This document shows positions 1-8,851 of a stretch of DNA of 64,000 nt, one piece after another; positions within the stretch are counted from its first letter, which is position 1, and each line of letters begins with the position of its first letter. Origin of the DNA: Prevotella sp. Rep29 (GTDB lineage Bacteria > Bacteroidota > Bacteroidia > Bacteroidales > Bacteroidaceae); the NCBI RefSeq assembly GCF_019551475.1, contig NZ_CP047159.1, positions 1,736,001 through 1,800,000 of the forward strand, written 5' to 3'. Below the pieces are notes generated by a model. It saw nothing but the letters and a program-made list of their open reading frames with translations, was not told the DNA's origin and did no database searches. Position numbers and translations under genes: made by a program.

Positions 1-8
1 TTGATGAT

Positions 9-1055
9 ATGAGCATAGATGATAAAAATTATCCCAGTAAAAAAGATTCCTTTATTGATGAAATAAAGCAAATCATCAATGTGGGGCGACAAAATGCATA
101 TACAGCAGTAAATACTGCTATGATTTCCACTTATTGGAATATCGGCCGACGAATTGTTGAAGAAGAACAACATGGAAAAGAAAGGGCGGAATATGGCAAA
201 GAGTTGATAAAGATGCTTGCCATAGAACTGACTCATGAATATGGAAATGGCTTTTCCGAACGTTATTTGCGTGCATTCCGCCAGTTCTATTTGGTTATTC
301 CCAACTATGAGATTTGGAAATCGCGATTTCCAAATCTGTTATGGACGCATATATATAAGTCGCTTCGCGTGGGAGATGAGACTGCAATCAGGTGGTATTT
401 GGAAACTGCCTCTCATGAGATGTGGAGTGTAAGAACACTCGACAGAAATATCAGCACGCAGTACTATGAACGCCATTTCCAACGACCAGCACTTCCTTCC
501 CAGCAAGAGGACGCTGAGGCGAACGAATTGATAAAAAGCCCTGTAATTGCTGAATTTCTCGGATTAAAACAAAACACGTCATTTTCTGAGTCAAAATTAG
601 AGGAGGCAATTATTGAACACCTTCAAGAGTTTATCATGGAAATGGGGCGTGGATTCGCTTTCATGAAGCGTCAACAATTAATTAGAACGGAGTCAAAAGA
701 TTACTTCATTGACCTTGTTTTTTATAATGTCGTACTGAAATGCTTTGTACTTATAGACCTCAAAGTTGGAAAAATAACACATCAAGATGTCGGACAAATG
801 GACATGTATGTTCGTATGTATGATGAGTTGAAACGGACAGAAGGAGACAATCCAACCATAGGCATTGTACTCTGTTCTGAAACTGATGCAGATATTGCGA
901 GGTACTCGATATTGAAAGGGAACGAACAGATATTCGCAACGAAGTACAAATTGTATCTGCCGACAGAAGAACAATTGCGAAAAGAAATAGAACGACAAAA
1001 AGAACTTTTCATAATGCAACACCAAAAAGAAAAGGATTCCACCTCTTCCCAGTAA
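9..1055 (+). CDS. DUF1016/YhcG-family PDDEXK nuclease-domain protein
   Basis: This 348-residue protein matches the DUF1016 (YhcG) family: an N-terminal helical DUF1016 domain (about residues 15-160) followed by a PDDEXK-type nuclease-like domain (about 190-330). The putative active-site stretch is visible as D235 in FIDLVFYN, then IDLK (D250, K252) and a downstream Gln in VGQM. The usual family form is IELK, so the acidic residue here is Asp rather than Glu. Family members often sit beside type I restriction-modification genes; such genes would lie to the left of this window and cannot be seen. The ATG at 9 is the first in frame, but the frame stays open to the window edge, so the true start may lie upstream. 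The substrate is unknown. Confidence 0.75.
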   Translation: MSIDDKNYPSKKDSFIDEIKQIINVGRQNAYTAVNTAMISTYWNIGRRIVEEEQHGKERAEYGKELIKMLAIELTHEYGNGFSERYLRAFRQFYLVIPNYEIWKSRFPNLLWTHIYKSLRVGDETAIRWYLETASHEMWSVRTLDRNISTQYYERHFQRPALPSQQEDAEANELIKSPVIAEFLGLKQNTSFSESKLEEAIIEHLQEFIMEMGRGFAFMKRQQLIRTESKDYFIDLVFYNVVLKCFVLIDLKVGKITHQDVGQMDMYVRMYDELKRTEGDNPTIGIVLCSETDADIARYSILKGNEQIFATKYKLYLPTEEQLRKEIERQKELFIMQHQKEKDSTSSQ

Positions 1056-1703
1056 ATGAATATGTTATGCCACCGACGATTTATATAAGGCAACAGCCTT
1101 TCACTACGAACAGGAAGAATAACAATCTCATGTACATGGAACTACTCTGACACAGAATCCCATAACCGTTTTTTGTTAAATTTGGGGCGGATTTTAAGTT
1201 AAATGTGTTAATTTTTCGGCAAATATCTTGACAAGCGTTTTTTGGGATTTTAGAAAATGAGTGGCGAGAGGGATGGTATGTTTCGTGGAAAGATATACGG
1301 TTTTGCTGTCGGTTTCGCATAAATATTGCAAGAAATCGCCTTTTCTGTGCGCAAAAGTTGCACTTTTGGGAGGTAATAGTTAGACTTTTGGAGGGTGAAA
1401 GTTGAACTTTGAGGATGCGAAAGTGGCACTTTCGCGCGCCCATCATCATCTTTTTGCAGTGAAAAAGTGGTGCCGTCGCTGTAAAATTCTTTGTGTCAGA
1501 CGATTACGGATGTTTCTGAAAACAGGCGGTTTTTCCGACCGCAAGATTTTATTTTTGAAATATCGCAAGCATTTGCATCGGGCGCGCCAAAACGGGCGTT
1601 TTTTAGTTGCAATATGAACACTAACCCGGATGCTGGCGGGAGGATAAAAACGGGGTGTGGAAAAAAAGTATTCAAAAAAATTTCCCATATCCAATATTTT
1701 GAG
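1056..1703. other. Long intergenic region
   Basis: About 650 bp without a convincing gene; the short ORFs on both strands have no recognisable protein character. It holds a degenerate copy of the 22-bp palindrome array (1352-1436), preceded by a box GCATAAATATTGC (1318-1330) that resembles the conserved boxes flanking the other arrays. No clear terminator was found for the upstream gene. Confidence 0.6.
1352..1436. repeat. Palindrome array A (4 units, 22-bp period)
   Basis: Four palindromes are centred at 1360, 1382, 1404 and 1426, exactly 22 bp apart. Cores are GTTGCAC, GTTAGAC, GTTGAAC and GTGGCAC, each flanked by A-rich and T-rich arms. The last unit extends to a perfect dyad, GCGAAAGTGGCACTTTCGC (1417-1435). 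This copy is more diverged from the GTT(G/C)AAC core than arrays B-D, yet arms still pair in most positions. Confidence 0.7.
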
Positions 1704-1711
1704 TAATTTTG
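1704..1711 (+). promoter_or_regulatory. Bacteroidetes -7 box for the 1759 transporter gene
   Basis: TAATTTTG matches the TAnnTTTG -7 consensus and lies 47 bp upstream of the start codon. No clear TTTG -33 box was found at the expected distance. Confidence 0.5.
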
Positions 1712-1758
1712 CCCCTTAATTAAAGGATAATGTATTTTTCATAAAAAGAAAAGCACAC

Positions 1759-3435
1759 ATGGACTGGTTCATTCAGTTGTTCACTTCCACCGAATCTGTG
1801 GCGCACATAGCGATTCTCTATGCTATTGTCATTGCTCTCGGTGTCTATCTCGGAAAGATTAAGATTGGAGGCATCTCTCTGGGTGTGACGTTTGTTCTGT
1901 TCACGGGCATCGTTGCCGGTCATTTCGGCTTCACGGGTCCGAACGACATTCTCACTTTCATACAAGATTTCGGGCTCATTCTGTTTGTCTTCATGATAGG
2001 TCTGCAGGTGGGTCCCGGCTTTTTCGCGAGTTTCCGCGAGGGCGGCATGAAGCTCAATTCGCTGGCTACGGTCATGATTCTGCTCAACGTGGCGGTGATG
2101 TTTGCATGCTACTATATCTTCTTCGACACCAGCGATCCTGACAATCTGCCGATGATGGTGGGCACGCTTTATGGTGCGGTGACCAACACTCCCGGACTTG
2201 GTGCTGCCAACGAGGCGCTCGAATCGATTTCGAAGAGCGTGCAGATAGCCTCCGGATACGCCTGTGCCTATCCGCTCGGCGTGGTAGGCATCATCGGGGC
2301 GATGGTCGTCGTGAAGTATCTGTGCAAGGTGAACTTCCAGAAGGAGGAGGAACAGCTGGAGAAACACGAGCAGGAGAACGCCAACGTGAAGCCCCACCAC
2401 ATGCACCTGCAGGTGTCCAACTCATACCTTTCGGGGCGAACGCTGATGGAAATCCACCGGTTCCTGAACCGAGACTTCGTCTGCTCGCGCATCCTGCACA
2501 ACGGTCATGTGAGCATCCCGAACGGAGACACCATCTTCGAACTGGGCGACCAGATATACGTGGTGTGTGCGGAAGCCGACGCAGAGGCGATTGTTGCCTT
2601 CATCGGTCCGCAGATAGAGGTGGAATGGGAGAAGCAAGACATGCCGCTGGTGAGCCGCCGCATCCTCGTCACGAAACCCTCTGTCAACGGAAAGACACTT
2701 GGCGAACTGCACTTCTCGGCAGTCTATGGCGTCAACGTCACCCGCATCACCCGCCAGGGAATGGATCTTTTTGCGAGCAGCAACCTGAACCTGCAGATTG
2801 GCGACCGCATCATGGTGGTCGGTCCGGAGGATGCCGTGAACCGCGTGTCTAACGCGATGGGCAACTCGGTCAAGCGACTGGAAGCGCCTAACATCGCCAC
2901 CATCTTCGTGGGAATCGTGCTGGGCATCATCCTCGGCAGCCTGCCGATAGCCATTCCCGAGATGCCGACCCCGCTGAAACTGGGTATCGCCGGCGGTCCG
3001 CTGATTGTCGCCATCCTCATCGGACGCTACGGCTACAAGATACATCTGGTGACCTACACCACGACAAGTGCCAACATGATGCTCCGCGAAATAGGACTCG
3101 TGCTGTTCCTCGCAAGCGTGGGCATCAAAGCCGGAGGCAACTTTGTTGAAACGCTCATCGAGGGCGACGGACTGAAATATGTCTATACGGGCTTCCTGAT
3201 AACGGTCATCCCCATCTTGATTGTCGGTGTCATCACCCGACTGAAGTATAAGTTCAACTACTTCACCGTCATGGGAATGATTGCAGGTACCTACACCGAT
3301 CCCCCTGCCCTCGCCTATGCCAACTCGCTGTGCTCGCGAGAGACGGCATCGGTGGGCTATTCGACGGTCTATCCGCTGAGCATGTTCCTCAGAATCCTGC
3401 TCGCACAGCTAATTGTCGTATTCTTCTGCAGCTAA
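1759..3435 (+). CDS. AspT/YidE-type transporter with two TrkA-C (RCK_C) domains
   Basis: A 558-residue inner-membrane protein of the aspartate-alanine exchanger superfamily. Two blocks of about five membrane segments (about residues 10-195 and 375-558) flank two soluble TrkA-C-like domains (about 205-370). Family-typical motifs are visible: [18 protein letters not shown] and [20 protein letters not shown] in the first half, and [17 protein letters not shown] in the second. Length agrees with the family (about 550-560). The transported substrate cannot be told from sequence; aspartate/alanine or another carboxylate is possible. It is followed by the decarboxylase genes at 26 bp, so co-transcription is plausible and a carboxylate substrate would fit. 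A -7 box lies at 1704. Confidence 0.85.
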   Translation: MDWFIQLFTSTESVAHIAILYAIVIALGVYLGKIKIGGISLGVTFVLFTGIVAGHFGFTGPNDILTFIQDFGLILFVFMIGLQVGPGFFASFREGGMKLNSLATVMILLNVAVMFACYYIFFDTSDPDNLPMMVGTLYGAVTNTPGLGAANEALESISKSVQIASGYACAYPLGVVGIIGAMVVVKYLCKVNFQKEEEQLEKHEQENANVKPHHMHLQVSNSYLSGRTLMEIHRFLNRDFVCSRILHNGHVSIPNGDTIFELGDQIYVVCAEADAEAIVAFIGPQIEVEWEKQDMPLVSRRILVTKPSVNGKTLGELHFSAVYGVNVTRITRQGMDLFASSNLNLQIGDRIMVVGPEDAVNRVSNAMGNSVKRLEAPNIATIFVGIVLGIILGSLPIAIPEMPTPLKLGIAGGPLIVAILIGRYGYKIHLVTYTTTSANMMLREIGLVLFLASVGIKAGGNFVETLIEGDGLKYVYTGFLITVIPILIVGVITRLKYKFNYFTVMGMIAGTYTDPPALAYANSLCSRETASVGYSTVYPLSMFLRILLAQLIVVFFCS

Positions 3436-3461
3436 TGACCATATCATAACAAAAACAAAAT

Positions 3462-4379
3462 ATGAGAAAAAGGTATTATCTAATTTCGGTAGGCTTGATT
3501 GTCAGCACACTGATGTTCGGACAAGGTGCGAAGAACATCAAAATCAACGAGGTGCTGACCAACAACACCGCCAACCTCATCGACGAATTCGGAGAACGGC
3601 TGCCATGGGTGGAACTTGCCAACACGGCTTTCTCCACTTACAATGTACGCAACATGTACATTACGACCGACACTTCGGTGCTCAACCTGCAGATGCCCGT
3701 TCCCGAACGCATCAGACGGATGTCACTCATCCCCAGTCATGATGAATGCACGGAACTGAAAGCCAAGCAGCATCTCGTACTCTACCTCAACAGCAACCCA
3801 ACGAAAGGCGCGCGGCACCTAAGCGCAAAAGTCAATCCCGGCGAACCGCTATGGATTGCACTGTACGACGGAAACGCCATCGACTTGATCGACTCCATAA
3901 GTATTCCTGCGCTGCCGGAAAACGCTTCCTACGCCAAGAAGACAGACCAAAGTCTGCAATGGGTGGTAAAAGCAGCAGGAGCCGTAACGCCGGGAACGGA
4001 CAACTTCATCCAAGTGACCGAGACAAAAGTCAGCAAACTGAAACGCGACGACCCCTACGGTGTCGGAATCACCGTGCTGTCGATGGGCATCGTCTTCGGA
4101 TGTCTGGCACTGCTCTATATCTTCTTCACCGTCTTTGGAATCTTCATGAAACGGCAACAAGCCAAAAAAGAAATCAAAGAGAAAGAAAGAACGAAGAGCC
4201 GGACCGAGGAATTTGCCAAGACTCTCAAGAACCACGGCATCAAAACCTACGAGAAGGAAATCTACATGGCTGTCATCGCCATGGCACTCAAAGAGTATCA
4301 GGACAATGCACATGACATCGAAAGCGGCGTCATCACCATCCGTCCGAAACACACCAGCTGGAGTAACGTAAAACAATAA
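3462..4379 (+). CDS. Lamin-tail-domain / OadG fusion (decarboxylase gamma subunit)
   Basis: A 305-residue protein that begins with a signal peptide (MRKRYYLISVGLIVSTLMFG). Next comes an extracytoplasmic lamin-tail-like domain (about residues 25-175; KINEVLTNN..., then WVELAN). The C-terminal part is OadG-like: one membrane span at about 200-230 (VGITVLSMGIVFGCLALLYIFF) and a charged cytoplasmic tail ending in an IYMAVIAMALKEY segment typical of the gamma subunit. Gamma subunits anchor the carboxyltransferase or carrier to the sodium-pumping beta subunit. The fused lamin-tail domain is an accessory seen in Bacteroidetes; its partner is unknown. It is the first of three consecutive pump genes. 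Confidence 0.8.
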   Translation: MRKRYYLISVGLIVSTLMFGQGAKNIKINEVLTNNTANLIDEFGERLPWVELANTAFSTYNVRNMYITTDTSVLNLQMPVPERIRRMSLIPSHDECTELKAKQHLVLYLNSNPTKGARHLSAKVNPGEPLWIALYDGNAIDLIDSISIPALPENASYAKKTDQSLQWVVKAAGAVTPGTDNFIQVTETKVSKLKRDDPYGVGITVLSMGIVFGCLALLYIFFTVFGIFMKRQQAKKEIKEKERTKSRTEEFAKTLKNHGIKTYEKEIYMAVIAMALKEYQDNAHDIESGVITIRPKHTSWSNVKQ

Positions 4380-4397
4380 TAAAAACAGACAATAACC

Positions 4398-4853
4398 ATG
4401 GACAACAATAAATATCACTATAGCGTGGAAGGCGTCAACTACGACGTTGTAATAGAAGAAATTGAAGGCAACATCGCCAGAGTGAACGTGAACGGAAAGT
4501 CGTTCAGCGTATTGATGAAAGAACCCGTCAGAGAAATGCACAGGCAGAAAGTGGCACACATCGAGCCGCCGAAGCCCGCAGCTGCCAGCAAGCCCGAGCC
4601 AGTTGAACCCGTGAAGAAAGAGACTGTCGCTGCCGGAAGCGGAAACAAAGTATATGCTCCCCTGCCCGGCACCATCACCGAAATCAAAGTCAACGTGGGC
4701 GACACCATCAAAGCCGGTGACACGGTCGTCGTGCTCGAAGCCATGAAGATGCAGAACAACATCGAGGCAGACTACAGCGGAAAAATCACCTCTATCCTCG
4801 TCAAACAAGGCGATACCGTACTTGAAGGTTCCACACTTTTAACCATTGAATAA
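4398..4853 (+). CDS. Biotin carrier subunit of sodium-pumping decarboxylase
   Basis: A 151-residue protein with a C-terminal biotinyl domain (about residues 75-151) containing the biotinylation motif EAMKM, with the modified Lys at about residue 117. A Pro/Ala-rich linker (PPKPAAASKPEPVEP) precedes it, as in gamma/delta carrier subunits of methylmalonyl-CoA or oxaloacetate decarboxylases. The carrier passes CO2 from the carboxyltransferase to the membrane beta subunit. It lies 18 bp after the gamma-subunit gene, and its stop codon is 7 bp before the ATG of the beta subunit, so translation is probably coupled. Confidence 0.9.
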   Translation: MDNNKYHYSVEGVNYDVVIEEIEGNIARVNVNGKSFSVLMKEPVREMHRQKVAHIEPPKPAAASKPEPVEPVKKETVAAGSGNKVYAPLPGTITEIKVNVGDTIKAGDTVVVLEAMKMQNNIEADYSGKITSILVKQGDTVLEGSTLLTIE

Positions 4854-4860
4854 CTCGCTT

Positions 4861-6018
4861 ATGGGATTCATCGATTTTTTAGTCAGCAACTTTAACGACT
4901 TCCTCAGTTATACAGGCTTTGCCAACGCTACGACACCCAACATCATCATGATTGTGGTCGGGGCAATATTTATATGGCTTGCCATCAAAAAAGACTTCGA
5001 GCCCCTGCTGTTGGTACCCATCGGATTGGGAATCATTCTCGGCAATATCCCCTTCAAGGCTGAAGCCGGATTGGAAATCGGACTTTATGAAGACAACTCC
5101 GTCCTCAACATCTTCTACCAAGGCGTGCGACAAGGCTGGTACCCACCGCTCATCTTCCTCGGAATCGGAGCGATGACCGACTTCTCTGCACTCATCAGCA
5201 ACCCGAAACTCATCCTCATCGGAGCCGCCGCACAGTTTGGTATCTTCGGAGCATATATGGTCGCACTGGCGCTGGGCTTCGAGCCCAACCAGGCAGCCGG
5301 TATCGCCATCATCGGCGGTGCCGACGGACCGACAGCCATCTTCCTCTCGTCAAAACTCAGCCCTAACCTCATGGGAGCCATCGCCGTCTGTGCCTATTCA
5401 TACATGGCACTCGTGCCGGTGATACAGCCTCCTTTGATGCGTCTGCTCACGACGAAGAAGGAACGCGTCATCCACATGAAGCCGGCACGCTACGTCAGCC
5501 AGACGGAACGCATCCTGTTCCCCATCATCGGACTGCTCCTGACGACATTCATCGTGCCTTCGGGATTGCCTCTGCTCGGTATGCTCTTCTTGGGTAACCT
5601 GCTGAAAGAGAGCGGAAAGACCACCCGACTGGCAAAGACGGCGGGGTCGGCACTGAACGACGTCATCGTCGTGCTGCTCGGATTGACCGTAGGCTGCTCC
5701 ACACAGGCATCAGAATTCCTCACGATGAACACCATCAAGATATTCATCCTCGGTGCCATGGCGTTTATCGTTGCCTCTGCCAGCGGCATCCTGTTCGTGA
5801 AATTCATGAACCTGTTCCTTTCCAAAGACAACAAACTGAACCCGCTCATCGGAAATGCCGGAGTGTCAGCCGTGCCCATGGCTGCCCGCATCTCCAACAA
5901 CATGGGACAAGAATATGACCACCACAACTTCCTGCTCATGCACGCCATGGGTCCGAACGTTGCCGGTGTGATTGGTTCGGCGGTGGCAGCCGGTACGCTG
6001 CTCGGCTTCTTCAGCTGA
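4861..6018 (+). CDS. Sodium-translocating decarboxylase beta subunit (OadB/MmdB)
   Basis: A 385-residue polytopic inner-membrane protein. It matches the OadB/MmdB/GcdB family throughout, including GGADGPTAIFLSSKLSP (around residue 150) and the C-terminal AGVSAVPMAARISN and HAMGPNVAGVIGSAVAAG segments that line the sodium path. The subunit decarboxylates carboxybiotin and exports sodium. I chose ATG 4861 over a TTG 15 bp upstream that would overlap the preceding gene. The carboxyltransferase (alpha) gene is absent from this cluster and must be encoded elsewhere, so the substrate (methylmalonyl-CoA or oxaloacetate) is undecided. A strong bidirectional terminator follows. Confidence 0.93.
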   Translation: MGFIDFLVSNFNDFLSYTGFANATTPNIIMIVVGAIFIWLAIKKDFEPLLLVPIGLGIILGNIPFKAEAGLEIGLYEDNSVLNIFYQGVRQGWYPPLIFLGIGAMTDFSALISNPKLILIGAAAQFGIFGAYMVALALGFEPNQAAGIAIIGGADGPTAIFLSSKLSPNLMGAIAVCAYSYMALVPVIQPPLMRLLTTKKERVIHMKPARYVSQTERILFPIIGLLLTTFIVPSGLPLLGMLFLGNLLKESGKTTRLAKTAGSALNDVIVVLLGLTVGCSTQASEFLTMNTIKIFILGAMAFIVASASGILFVKFMNLFLSKDNKLNPLIGNAGVSAVPMAARISNNMGQEYDHHNFLLMHAMGPNVAGVIGSAVAAGTLLGFFS

Positions 6019-6042
6019 TGCCGACACGAACCTATAAACAGA

Positions 6043-6079
6043 AAATCCCGCAGAGCCGTTAAAGCCCTGCGGGATTTTT
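6043..6079. terminator. Bidirectional terminator
   Basis: An 11-bp stem (AAATCCCGCAG / CTGCGGGATTT, 6043-6053 and 6067-6077) with a T-run on the plus strand and an A-run on the other side. It separates the convergent pump operon and glycogen operon. Confidence 0.9.
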
Positions 6080-6103
6080 CTTTGTCGCCAAACGCCCCTG
6101 CAC

Positions 6104-7459
6104 TCACGCCTTGGTGGTCGGTCGTTTTCCTTTCGCCACAGGCTTCTTGTGCTTTTCTCCCTCCTGCATCTTGGCAACTTTCGCCTGCAACCTGGAGATT
6201 TCCTTGTCTTTCATCGCAATCTCGTCGCCTTGATTCTTGATGGTCGTCAACAACGAGTTCAGTTCATCATTGTCAATATCATCTGGGTACAAGGAATTCA
6301 CGCGGTTGATGAAATCGCCAAGGATATTCATGTAATTGGTGAAAGCGTCAAACGCACTGCTGTAAATGCCCCGATTCACGGGAAGGTCTGACGGCTTGGT
6401 GGTCATGAAAAGGAAATTGTCTCCTGCCTGCAGATAATCAAAGTCTTGATTGATGCGCGGGTCGTTGGCTATCCGAACACGCTCGGCAACACTGTACAGC
6501 TTGTCGAATGCCTCACGCTGCATCGGGTTACCCAACCACGTAGAGACGTCGCGCTCCTCGTCGTTCCACGACAACGTGTCGGGAACATTCAGATTGCCTA
6601 CGCTCTTGAGTTTCCTGCAGATTTCGGATGGCGTGGAGAACGTGATACCCTTCGCCTTTGCTGCTGCCGGAAGCGCCGCAATGAAATCCAATATCCTCGA
6701 AGAGAGCGGCTGGGCAATACCCAACGCCGACAACTCCATGAAAATATTGAAACACTGCTCTTCTGCAGGGAACGCAGCGATACGGTCTATATAAGCATCG
6801 GCAAACAGCGGATAGCCTTCCCACTCACGGTTATTGAAACGAAGGCTGATATCGTCAGAGAGCGTATAGTCGCGCAAGAGAAGTTTGAGCGACGGAGCAA
6901 CAGAGCAGTTATAGACATAGTGCGGGCTCTTCCATCCCAACACATGTTTTGCACCCTCCGTCAACATGCCCTTGAAGCCCATCGCCGCAGCCTGCATACC
7001 AATATCGTCGCTGTAGATAAGCGAGGAGTTTCTCAGCACTTTGGGCTTCTGACCGAAATACTCATAAATCTTCTGAGTCTGACGCTTCACTTCCGATGCA
7101 AAGCATGCCTCATCCACCAACGACGACAGACCGTTCGAGTAAGGCTCTGCCAGAAACTCCACGCATCCCGTTTCGTTCATCTGCTGCAACTTCTCGAGCA
7201 CCTGCGGGGCATGCACCTCCAACTGCTCCATGCCGACACCAGAGAGTGAGAACGACACCTTGAAATACTTTCCATGCTGCTTAATCATGTCATGAAGCGT
7301 ATTGAGCGCCGGCATGTACGAACGCTCCACAATATCGTTGACGCATGTCTCATTCTCATAATCATCATAATAATAATGATCCGTACCGATGTCAAAGAAA
7401 CGGTAACGCTTGAGATGAATCGTCTGATGAATCTCAAAATATAAACATATTGTCTTCAT
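6104..7459 (-). CDS. GH57 alpha-amylase-like glycoside hydrolase
   Basis: A 451-residue cytoplasmic enzyme (no signal peptide) of glycoside hydrolase family 57. Recognisable family regions are the N-terminal EIHQ, GCVEFL, MLTEGAKHVLG (probable nucleophile Glu) and LRDYTLSDDISLRF (probable acid Asp). A coiled-coil tail (about residues 400-435) ending in a Lys-rich segment follows the catalytic part. It would cleave alpha-glucans such as glycogen or maltodextrin. It is the last gene of a minus-strand operon: debranching enzyme, glycosyltransferase, GH57. This order is conserved in Bacteroides and Prevotella and points to intracellular glycogen turnover. Confidence 0.88.
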   Translation of the reverse strand: MKTICLYFEIHQTIHLKRYRFFDIGTDHYYYDDYENETCVNDIVERSYMPALNTLHDMIKQHGKYFKVSFSLSGVGMEQLEVHAPQVLEKLQQMNETGCVEFLAEPYSNGLSSLVDEACFASEVKRQTQKIYEYFGQKPKVLRNSSLIYSDDIGMQAAAMGFKGMLTEGAKHVLGWKSPHYVYNCSVAPSLKLLLRDYTLSDDISLRFNNREWEGYPLFADAYIDRIAAFPAEEQCFNIFMELSALGIAQPLSSRILDFIAALPAAAKAKGITFSTPSEICRKLKSVGNLNVPDTLSWNDEERDVSTWLGNPMQREAFDKLYSVAERVRIANDPRINQDFDYLQAGDNFLFMTTKPSDLPVNRGIYSSAFDAFTNYMNILGDFINRVNSLYPDDIDNDELNSLLTTIKNQGDEIAMKDKEISRLQAKVAKMQEGEKHKKPVAKGKRPTTKA

Positions 7460-7561
7460 ATCGTGCTACCCCTCTCCTATTCCCTTAACGGAAAGACCAC
7501 CACAGGGGCATGGGTCTTGATTGTTTACTATTATTTCATCCGGCTGACGCCACCTTATTCT

Positions 7562-8833
7562 TCAGCCTCGCTGACTCATTGTCCGCTCATAGAGCTCGCG
7601 AATCCATCTGCCGACTTTCTCCCACGTAATCTGATCAACTTCCCGCTTTCCCTCTACCTGCAAGTATTTGAAGAGCGAATCGTTGTGGCAGATGGAATAC
7701 ATGGCATCAGCAAGGGCGTGTATGTCCCAGTAATCCACCTTGATGCAGTTCTCGAGAATCTCCGCACAGCCACTCTGCTTGGAGATGATGGTCGGCGTGC
7801 CGCACTGCATCGCTTCCAACGGCGAGATACCGAAAGGCTCGCTCACCGAAGGCATCACATAGACATCCGATGCTTTCAGGCACTCATAGACTTCTTTTCC
7901 CCGCATGAATCCCGGGAAGTGGAAGCGGTCGGCAATACCGCGTTCGGCTGCGAGATAGATCATCTTGTTCATCATATCGCCCGAGCCTGCCATGCAGAAA
8001 CGCACATTGTGGGTGCGATGGAGCACCAGGCTGGCAGCCTCCACGAAATATTCCGGTCCCTTCTGCATGGTGATTCGCCCGAGGAACGTAATCACCTTCT
8101 CCTTGTCAGTGTGGTCGGGACGGGGAATATCCTGCAACTCTTTCTTCAAAGGATATACGGCATTGTGTACCGTAAAGCATTTGGACGGATGCTGGTGATA
8201 ATGGTTGATGACCGTCTGACGGGTCAGCTCAGAAACGCACATGATGCAATCGGCATGGTCCATACCGTCTTTCTCTATCGAATAGACCGTCGGATTCACC
8301 TTTCCCCGCGACCGGTCGAAGTCCGTGGCATGCACGTGAATGCACAGCGGCTTGCCCGAAACCTGCTTCGCATGAATACCCGCAGGATACGTCAGCCAGT
8401 CGTGAGCATGGATGATGTCGAACTCCTGCTGCCGTGCAACCACACCGGCAATGATGGAATAGTTGTTGATTTCCTCATGCAGGTTCTGCGGATAGCCGCC
8501 GGCAAACTCCATACAGCCAAACTCATTGACGTTCATATAACTGAAGTCGGCGTAGATATGGTCGCGAAGCTGATAATACAACTCTGGAGACATCACGTTG
8601 CCAAGGCTGTTTTTGACATGGTCATAGTTCACGTCACGCCAAACGATCGGCACCGCATTCATCGCAACAATCTGCGCTGCCGTCTGGTCTTCATCGCCGA
8701 AAGGATGCGGCAGACAAAGCGTTATCTCAACATCGCCCTGCGCATGCAATCCCTCCGAAATACCATAATTAGCCGTCGCAAGACCGCCATACACATGAGG
8801 AGGATACTCCCATCCAAACATCAGAACTTTCAT
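7562..8833 (-). CDS. Glycogen-synthase-like glycosyltransferase (GT4/GT5 fold)
   Basis: A 423-residue GT-B glycosyltransferase. The N-terminal domain opens with MKVLMFGWEYPPHVYGGL, typical of glycogen/starch synthase-like enzymes. The C-terminal domain carries the sugar-nucleotide-binding pattern SEPFGISPLEAMQCGTP (E-x7-E type) and GRITMQKGPEYF. It probably adds glucose to an alpha-glucan, using UDP- or ADP-glucose. It sits between the debranching enzyme (19 bp upstream in the operon) and GH57, which supports a role in glycogen synthesis. The exact donor cannot be read from sequence. Confidence 0.87.
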   Translation of the reverse strand: MKVLMFGWEYPPHVYGGLATANYGISEGLHAQGDVEITLCLPHPFGDEDQTAAQIVAMNAVPIVWRDVNYDHVKNSLGNVMSPELYYQLRDHIYADFSYMNVNEFGCMEFAGGYPQNLHEEINNYSIIAGVVARQQEFDIIHAHDWLTYPAGIHAKQVSGKPLCIHVHATDFDRSRGKVNPTVYSIEKDGMDHADCIMCVSELTRQTVINHYHQHPSKCFTVHNAVYPLKKELQDIPRPDHTDKEKVITFLGRITMQKGPEYFVEAASLVLHRTHNVRFCMAGSGDMMNKMIYLAAERGIADRFHFPGFMRGKEVYECLKASDVYVMPSVSEPFGISPLEAMQCGTPTIISKQSGCAEILENCIKVDYWDIHALADAMYSICHNDSLFKYLQVEGKREVDQITWEKVGRWIRELYERTMSQRG

Positions 8834-8851
8834 ATCTTTTCCTCCCCTCCT

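Noticed and set aside
1081..1706. Short ORFs in the 1.1-1.7 kb gap
   Set aside because: They overlap the degenerate palindrome array, use Arg/Phe/Cys-rich random-like sequence and lack ribosome sites.
4846..4860. TTG start for the decarboxylase beta subunit
   Set aside because: The ATG at 4861 matches the normal family start and avoids overlap with the biotin-carrier gene.
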